Of a DNA stretch of 64,000 bases, positions 57,802 through 64,000 are shown piece by piece. The stretch's first letter is position 1. Every line of letters starts with the position of its first letter. The translations under genes were made by a program, and so were the position numbers. Under the pieces are notes generated by a model. The model did no database searches. It was not told the DNA's origin and saw nothing but the letters and a program-made list of their open reading frames with translations. Source of the DNA: Gautieria morchelliformis (taxonomy: Eukaryota; Basidiomycota; Agaricomycetes; Gomphales; Gomphaceae); assembly GCA_015179125.1 (NCBI GenBank), contig WHVA01000028.1, positions 248,001-312,000 on the forward strand, written 5' to 3'.

Positions 57802-57831
<30 letters not shown>
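57396..57831 (+). mobile_element. tRNA-derived SINE with poly(A) tail
   Basis: 436 bp flanked by the 8-bp duplication AACATGTC (57388-57395 and 57832-57839). The head has RNA polymerase III box A (TAGCGCAGGTGG, 57408-57419) and box B (GGTTCGAATCC, 57472-57482) at tRNA-like spacing. An unrelated body of about 320 bp follows, and the element ends in an A-rich tail from 57807. It is unlikely to be a functional tRNA because the body continues past the T arm. No autonomous partner with a matching 3' end was identified. Confidence 0.87.
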
Positions 57832-57833
<2 letters not shown>

Positions 57834-57839
57834 CATGTC

Positions 57840-58173
57840 GCGCTCCAACTCGAGGGTCGTGAGCAGATCGAATCAGAATGGCAGATAATCTGGAGGATGA
57901 AGCGTGCATGCAGTGGCATACCACCTAAGCTTAGACATCACTTTGGATGCCAGCAAAATTTTTACCAACTTTGTTGGCATGAGCAGGAGGCAATCACACC
58001 CCGCCCCGCCCCCTCCCCCGTAAATTTGAACAATAGGAGCGGCTTCAAGCGAGTTTTTGGAACGGACGTTCCTCAAAAGTTCTGGTATTTGTTCGTGGGG
58101 CCCCTGCCGAACAACGTATACTGATGCTGTGCACGGTGACGCTGAAATTCAGGGAGTCGAATCTACACAAAAG
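57840..58173. other. Unassigned region after the SINE
   Basis: No convincing gene. It contains a C-rich run (CCCCGCCCCGCCCCCTCCCCC) near 58000 and short ORFs on both strands. Confidence 0.3.
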
Positions 58174-58624
58174 TCATACAGATGAAAACAGATAAAGGAC
58201 ATCGTGGATGAACAAACCGTCGTCTCGGCAGAGCATTGCAGTGACAACGGCCAACGCCAGACGCTGGTTGATACCTTCGACTGGCAACAACGCGAGAACC
58301 AATGTGCGGCGTGGCCTTCCCTGAACATTAATAGTGCCTGGCTTCATAGCGCCCTCAACAACATCGATCTGTGAGTCAGAAGCGATAGCCTGCTAGTGAA
58401 CAGACTGTAGGGAATCATGGTGCTCAGGACGTATTTCCCCCACCATATCTATGTGCTTCACGCCACCACGTCCACAAGACTTCCACTGCGAACGATGCGG
58501 CAGGTACGCCTGGACCTACGAGGGAGTTCGTGTGCGACGTGCGTATGCTAACGTACAAGACCGAAGATAAGATAAACGCCAGGAAAAGCGATAGGGTATG
58601 TATTGATGTGGCTGACAACGCCAT
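58174..58624 (-). CDS. Hypothetical two-exon gene candidate
   Basis: From an ATG at 58624 the minus strand encodes a hydrophobic N-terminus (MALSATSIHTLSLFLAFILS) like a signal or anchor, followed by VLYVSIRTSHTNSL. A second segment, 58174-58392, after a CACTAG acceptor, reads QAIASDSQIDVVEGAMKPGT and then RTLVLALLPVEGINQRLALA before a stop. The donor joining them is not settled (GTAGGT after NSL is one option). The opposite strand of the second segment is also open, so the call is weak. Family unknown. Confidence 0.3.
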
Positions 58625-59990
58625 ATTGATCACAAACTCCCACGGAAAGTAAATACATCCGAGATTATATCAAATACCATGTTATACTTATATTCCAATA
58701 TCAGGATTCAGGATCTTTCCACGCGTTTCGACCCGGCGATTTCGATGATGATTCGTGATTGGAGGTGCTGCGCCGTAGTACAGTACTATGTGTCTACAGA
58801 ACCTGATGGTGTGACATACTTATTGACCCGGTCATAGTCGACTCGCGGCCCGGGGGCTTTTATTTATCTATTTGTTATACTTTCGCCATCATTTGGGGGG
58901 GGAGATATAGGATCACGAGGAAGTTGCTACATATGATTGCAGGCTTTACCGCTGTCATCTATCACCTTTTCATCCACTTCTGTTCAACGATCTTGCCGAC
59001 CCTCTGGCTGCCACTCAGGAGTGAGTTGTCATGTTGTGGGTCTATCCCCAACTGTGGCAGCATATTGATAAATTGCAGGTTCTCTGGCTTCCACGCTTGC
59101 ACAGGTGTTGATACAGCTTCGCGAAGCACCGGTCAAAACAATGGCATGCGCGTCAAGTGATGGTATAACACGCAACCGCTGCTTGCGCGCACGATCCACA
59201 GGCCATCTGTTTCTCTTGCGGCCAGAATGTCCCTCGCCCCTCAGTCAATTGTTACAGCATTGCAAGCACGCAAGTCCGAATTTGCAAGCACTAGCTACCT
59301 CTGATCTGATCCATTTCTCCATATAGTAACCCCTACAAAGTACTCATGGGTTGCATCTTTGTGCCTCATCGTGTACGACCATTGTGAGAGCGACACTACA
59401 AATACCAACCACACGCTGACGTTTATTCAGTGATCACCCTCGATCTCGAGGTCAGTTCCACATTTTTCATTTGCCGTATGTTTCCTTAACGTACGACAGG
59501 TCGAGCATGTTTGGACTCGCCCACGCTCACTGAGCAGGTCACTGTTTATATGGGTCAGTCTCCAACTAAGCCCGAACATATTCACTTGGAGTAATCCTAT
59601 CAACCACCGCAGACTCGCTACTTCGGACTTTCCACACTCATTGTGGCGGTCACAGGTGCGCATATATCTCGCCTCGTCCACTTCAAGGAACTAATAAAGG
59701 CGGCGCACTGAAGTCTTATTTCACCGCTCTCTCACGAATAAGGTTTGCATTTCTCAGGCATCATTGCGATATACAACATATTGAATTTTATTTTTACAGT
59801 TGTAAGTGCAACCATCGGGTCATGCTAGACCATAACACTGATTTCATATTATTGCTCAGCTGCAGTGGTTTCTTTTGGTGGCTGGGTATATCGTATGTCC
59901 CTATTGGATGCTTTCCTAGACTGCAATTGACAAATATAGCATTTTACTGTTAAACCTTAGCGTTGAAGGTAAAGGAACGCCTAATCAAAG
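58625..59990. other. Unassigned region
   Basis: About 1.4 kb without a gene I can defend. Short plus-strand ORFs at 58924-59160 and 59105-59326 and a minus-strand ORF at 59427-59681 show no motifs. The 5' exons of the next gene may lie here but are not recognisable. Confidence 0.3.
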
Positions 59991-59998
59991 GTTTGTAA

Positions 59999-60789
59999 AG
60001 TAGTACTGACAAGTGCCACAGTCATTCTACTTATCCGTGTACGTGCCCTTTCTTCTCGTATAAAGTGCTGGGATGTAAATTTGTTATAGGTTTATGCTGT
60101 TTATAATCGCAACAAACACATTCTCTATGGCGTGGTTGGTTTCCGTGTGCTAACGACAGCCGCCACTGTCATCCTTTGGGTGTTCTACCTTCCGACTGGT
60201 AAAGCTCCGGACAATATTCTTCCCAGTCCATGCTCATTAAGGAACAGGCCTGGGACTACCTCCCATTGACGGCATAACTGGGTGCTTATCTCCTACTACG
60301 TCGAAACTCTTTGGCTATTCTTTCGTACCGACAATGTTGAACGAAATCCTCCTATGCCTCTTCATGCTTTACAAGGCGTGGATAACATATAAGAACGACT
60401 ACGGCTCACTGTTACTGCAGGTACTCATTCAAGACAGGTCAGCATCTTTGTTGTCTAGTCTAATTATCAGCCTGGCAGCTCTAACATATAGACCGCAGTA
60501 TACTGTATTTTTCCAGGTCAATGGCTACATGGCTTGCCCCGAAATCATAATGACATCTACCTCCCAGCATCTTTGTCGTTCTGTTTACGAATTGCATGGT
60601 CATATTCTTTGCCCCTCGAATTCTTGTGCAGATTGGATTTGGGCAGGTCGTTTAAATTGTCGAGCGAACAGATGACACTGACACTATTTCAAGATGGGAG
60701 TATGCAGTACCTTGCACTATGGGCAGCCGCCTGCTTCTCAGTATGCTTCAACAAGCGTCCAGAGAGCACAAATCAGCACTTCCAAGTGA
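59999..60789 (+). CDS. DUF6533-like multi-pass membrane protein, N-terminus unresolved
   Basis: Exons about 59999-60038, 60090-60198, 60248-60437, 60499-60516, 60568-60646 and 60694-60789; introns 47-60 nt, all GT-AG, frame kept to the stop. Reading: VVLTSATVILLIR, VYAVYNRNKHILYGVV, VLTTAATVILWVFYLP, TSKLFGYSFVPTMLNEILLC, LFMLYKAWITYKNDYGSLLL, QDSILYFSSIFVVLFTNC, FFAPRILVQIGF. These are the YxLYxRN-type, ALYKxxxxxR-type and RDSILYF-type blocks of the abundant basidiomycete DUF6533/seven-helix proteins. The 60499-60516 exon is only 18 nt. The first two helices normally present upstream are not found, so the gene is either 5'-truncated or has exons I could not read. Molecular role unknown. Confidence 0.68.
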
Positions 60790-61044
60790 TCCCGTAGGCT
60801 ACCCGTTTTCGGACGTGCGCATGCAGGATCTGTCTACCAGGCATGTTGAGCGGCCTATAAAGATCGCGCCCGCGACTTCGTGGTAAAATCATGGAATGGC
60901 AAGTGATTTATTGGGGAGCAGTAGCTACAAGGGCCAAGCCCGTGGTTCCGCTTTTGATGCGGATACCTATGTCAATGACTCTCTATGCATGTGGGAGAAT
61001 TATACGATAATGTGCTGCTCACCATTACTCACCACTTATCGGTA
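60790..61044. other. Intergenic region between convergent genes
   Basis: 255 bp between the stop codons of the DUF6533-like gene (+) and the reductase remnant (-). Nothing recognised. Confidence 0.5.
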
Positions 61045-61920
61045 CTAGTGCGGAGTCAATAGTGCAAGCATTGGGAGGGCGGGCAACGTACAACATGTAA
61101 ATATAGACCTTTGATCATATAGAACGGTGTCCGGCCGCTCTATTTGCCACTTCACATACTTTGCCATCAGTTTCTCATCGGGCCTCCCCACCGCCAATTC
61201 CGGGGCCACACGGAGACTTCTTTCCCACCCAAGAGTCGAGCGGCCGTTAGCACCATCTCGCAATCCTTGATAGAAGTCCAACAGCCGAACCGCTGGCACT
61301 TGGAGGGGATCCGGGTTACTCCCTCGGATGTGCTCGACCCACGCTGTCATAGACACGTGTGTCAAATGCATGGGCGACGCTGAAGATAGGGCGCTTATAA
61401 TGGTGGCCCAAGGAGTAAGCGTTGGGTTTATGACCGCATAATATTGGAGGGCTGTGTTATCTTGGAAGGCTTCTTTGATGACCACGGATGCTGCAATATC
61501 AGTAGGAACCCATCGAACAGCCTGCAGGTGAAGTAACGCAGCTCAGAGATGCAAGTTCGTACGCAATTAGACAGAGAGTGGACTGTACCGGAAAGTCCAC
61601 TGGAACCATTCCCATCGCGAGGTTTGACTTGAAAAAGATTGGCACGTGTTCACTCGGCGACCACGCCCCGTTGGTTGTCATACCGCTCAACTGGCCGACC
61701 CTCACTATGGTCGTCCTCAATCCTGCCTCGACTGGATTCACGAGTATGCGCTCAGAGACATACTTTGACTGTCCATAACCCAGGTCCAGAGGAATCGAAG
61801 GGTAGTCGATGGGTTCTTCGGGGATAAGTACCTGACCTGCCAGGCTGCCATTTCCCCTGCCGAAGGCTCTTGTGACGGGCCATTATACATCACGGCTGCC
61901 ACGATGGTGGAGAGGAACGG
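61045..61920 (-). pseudogene. Adenylate-forming reductase, C-terminal reductase domain only
   Basis: The end of an NRPS-like adenylate-forming reductase, which reduces a carrier-bound acid with NADPH. Segments: 61589 to about 61920 and 61045-61521, joined by a 67-nt intron (61522-61588). Motifs of the thioester-reductase (NAD-binding-4) domain: EEPIDYPSIPLDLGYGQSKY with the catalytic YxxxK, VSERIL, GLRTTIVRVGQLSG, NGAWSPSEHVPIFFKS, FPAVRWVPTDIAASVVI and a C-terminal EKLMAKYVKWQIE. Near 61845 the frame shifts between PSAGEMAAWQ and VLIPEEPIDY. Upstream the gene ends at a T run that begins a LINE; no adenylation or carrier domain follows beyond the LINE in this window. Hence a decapitated gene. 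Confidence 0.8.
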
Positions 61921-62632
61921 GTTTTTTTTTCCAAAATCTTTTTTGTCCATCATTGTATACGACCTCAGGTTAGACCTATGGCGGTCGCTACACGCGCTGT
62001 ACCTAAAACAGTTGGACCTTTCCCCTCGCTCCCTGGGACTCCCTACCTCCTGCGTCCTTGAGTGAGCGGTTGCACTGCCGACGGGCCTTCCGCCCCTGGG
62101 CAGCCCGGCTCCTCAAACCATTTACCGCCCCCCTCTCATATGAGGCAAGGTACTCACTCTCCCCAGTTGATTGTTCGCAGTCGTGGGGGTCTGGCTCGTA
62201 AGTGCTCGGCAGCCGAAGCGGTCTAGCACGACGAGAGTGAGTGCCGCGGCCGCAGTCAAAGAAATTCACGATCTTGCTGCGTCGAGTCGCCCGCCATCGC
62301 ACGAGCTGGAGAGACGATGGTATTATGTTATGGCTGTACGCCAGGGGGTGCATTGAATAGAATTGTTGCCAGTGTCGCGCGTGTGCGCTCATTGATCGCG
62401 TCAGGCGCATGTCCCTCTCTGAGGAGGTGAGCCATCTTTTTGCCAAGCAGGTGGCGGAGACACATCACCGAAGGACCCTTTCAGACACCCTGTAGCAGCC
62501 ACATATCTTAGTAGCGCCAACATGGGCTCTGACTTTCCTAGCTCCCTGATGGATGCAGACTTCCTTCCTAACTTCCTCCTCAGCTCTTGTCGTGCATGCT
62601 CATACGCTCGGCACTCGAACAAGAAGTGCACT
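61921..62632 (-). mobile_element. 5'-truncated Tad-type LINE fragment
   Basis: About 710 bp starting with a T run (the element's poly(A) tail) on the plus strand. It matches the 3' end of the LINE at 15.4-16.2 kb in order and in translation (MHFLFECRAYEHARQELRRK and FGDVSPP against VHHFLFDC and FGDVTPR), with clear divergence. 5' truncation is typical of LINE integration. It cuts the reductase gene at about 61920. Confidence 0.85.
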
Positions 62633-62635
62633 GCA

Positions 62636-63190
62636 GTAACTCAGGGCACTTAATACAAGTACATTACGCACCAATTTTCCAGTGCCCAAGTTACTGATAA
62701 TAAGTAATCAGGGAGCGGATTTTTGACACTTCCTCTCGATAAGCTGGGTACCGAAATCTAGTAGCTAGAATGTCCGCTTTCAGCGTCCTAGAACACTGAT
62801 TTTCAGCTCTTAAGTTACTTATAAATGGTACTTTAGAACACAATAAAACAATGCTTTCTATTACTGAAAAGACACTTGGAAATACATTGATTGAAAGCTA
62901 TTGTGAATAATGAAATAGACACAGTTACAAACCATGCATTCCGAGAAGAGACCAGAGCTGATGGCTGGTAGAGACATGTGTGAGAGTGGAAGCGATGTAT
63001 TGTGAGATTGAGAGCAGCCGAGGGAACATATTGCGAGAGTGAGAGCTTGAGTGTAAGAGCAAGAGTTGGAGCAAGAGCAAGAGCAAGAGCTTGAGTGTAA
63101 GAGCAAGAGGTCAAGCAAGAACTTGAGAGTGAGGGCAGGGGCAGTCTATTGTGGGAGCGAGGGAAGCTGAAAGGACAGATTCTGAGAGCA
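62636..63190 (-). repeat. Dispersed repeat R1, copy 2
   Basis: Reverse-oriented counterpart of 22490-23015, sharing CTTTCTATTACTGAAA, ATACATTGATTGAAAGC, the GGAGCGGA inverted pair and the GAGAGTGAGAGC low-complexity block. It starts within a few bases of the 5' end of the truncated LINE. Confidence 0.8.
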
Positions 63191-63338
63191 AAAGCTTGCA
63201 TGTAGTCAGACAGGATATGCATATAAATGTCTGCACGCATACCCTTTTGAAGTCAGGTGATAGCTGCAATGGGAGCACAACACTGCACTCCACATACTGG
63301 TCTCCATGTCCCAAACCCTCATAGACAGGCATGCCATC

Positions 63339-63640
63339 TGTCAGGGGACCACCTGTTCTTCCTTTTATTTCCCTTCATTGCATTCCTCATATCTCTTTCA
63401 TTGCATACTTCCCTTGTTCCTTTCTGCATGTGTGACTTGCTTATGTCATTGTGTAGCAGCTATATAGTTCATCACTGAGGTAAGGAGATCCTCACTCTGT
63501 TCTCTTTGGATCTCCTCTACCTCAGGTACGCTGTCTTGTATTTACCTGCTCACTGTTGACTTATTATACACTACTTTGGATCTCCTCTACCTCAGGTCCC
63601 GCTCTAGGGAGTAGAGCACCTGTTAGAGTCTGTTTTGGAA
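63339..63640 (+). repeat. LTR-like remnant related in layout to family-1 LTRs
   Basis: Begins TGTCAGGGGACCACCTG, close to the family-1 LTR start TGTCAGGGGACACCCTG, and contains two copies of CTTTGGATCTCCTCTACCTC, in the same positions where family 1 has its paired CTTTGGATTTCCCCTTGTC. The end is uncertain. Probably a solo LTR of a sister family. Confidence 0.5.
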
Positions 63641-64000
63641 CCCTTCAAGACTTTGGTGTTATTGCTAACACTTCAATCTATCAGAACATGTCGTTTACGA
63701 GACTCAAAGAATATTAAACAATGCTGCAGCACAACTCCGGAAATAATTTAATATTTGTACCTTGGTTGCAATCCGCGTAAAAACTAGTCCAAGTTAATAC
63801 GGATGGAAGGCAATACGTTTCTTAGCAGCACTGAACAATAAACTAAAAGAATGTAGGTTCAAGGACACTATCGGGGTCCAAGCATATTCCAAAATATAAA
63901 GGAATGTACTTAGCAGGTGAGTTTATAAATGGACTGCCCTGATAATCTACCAGCGCACAGCAATAAAACGAGGGACGAGTTTTGTGAACAAAGCGACTTG
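63641..64000. other. Window end, nothing recognised
   Basis: AT-rich, short ORFs only. It could be internal sequence of the LTR element suggested at 63339, but no gag or pol motif is visible. Confidence 0.35.

Noticed and set aside
58200-58380. Plus-strand reading TVVSAEHCSDNGQRQ ... as a gene
   Set aside because: It lies exactly opposite a minus-strand frame that looks equally good, has a stop just upstream, and no supporting exon could be found. Neither strand is certain; the minus strand was kept at low confidence.

Overview
The window looks like a chromosome segment of a filamentous basidiomycete, probably an agaricomycete. It has intron-dense genes with GT-AG introns of about 45-70 nt, a QDE-1-type RNA-dependent RNA polymerase, a basidiomycete-style arrestin-like protein, a DUF6533-like membrane protein, a Tad-type LINE and chromodomain Ty3/Gypsy elements. 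Exon limits were worked out by hand from frame, splice signals and protein motifs. No database search was possible, so family names rest on recognised motifs.

Layout. 1-10.7 kb is a host-gene block: the 3' part of a PA-TM-RING ubiquitin-ligase-like gene (+), an RdRP of about 1195 aa (-), a seven-exon arrestin-like gene (-) and a small hypothetical gene (-). 10.85-14.22 kb is a complete-length Tc1/mariner-like DNA transposon with 28-bp terminal inverted repeats and a TA duplication. 14.2-22.4 kb is a poorly recognised gene remnant (+) whose short intron seems to have received a 6.9-kb Tad-like LINE (-). The LINE carries a further 493-bp insert. 22.5-23.7 kb holds a dispersed repeat and a Ty1/Copia gag fossil. 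23.79-30.02 kb is a young Gypsy chromovirus (family 1) with apparently identical LTRs. 30.7-32.7 kb is a seven-exon zinc-finger-like gene built from repeated exons. 33.1-34.6 kb holds a MITE and the last exon of an ABC transporter.

35.4-51.4 kb is one nested structure. A Gypsy family-2 element on the minus strand has a second copy of the same family, on the plus strand, inserted inside its 3' LTR. Together they form a roughly 16-kb head-to-head inverted repeat. Both copies carry, between pol and the 3' LTR, an antisense coding region for a charged coiled-coil, cysteine-motif protein. This is the most unusual feature of the window.

51.4-57.8 kb is older transposon debris: a gag-protease fossil, a CpG-poor relative of family 2 split by a solo family-1 LTR, a second solo LTR, a PIF/Harbinger transposase pseudogene and a tRNA-derived SINE with target duplications. 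58-64 kb holds a weak hypothetical gene, a DUF6533-like gene, the C-terminal reductase part of an adenylate-forming reductase cut off by a truncated LINE, a second copy of the dispersed repeat and an LTR-like remnant.

The host genes do not form a pathway. The RdRP is the one with an obvious link to its setting, because inverted repeats and transposons are the usual targets of RNA silencing. That link is inference.
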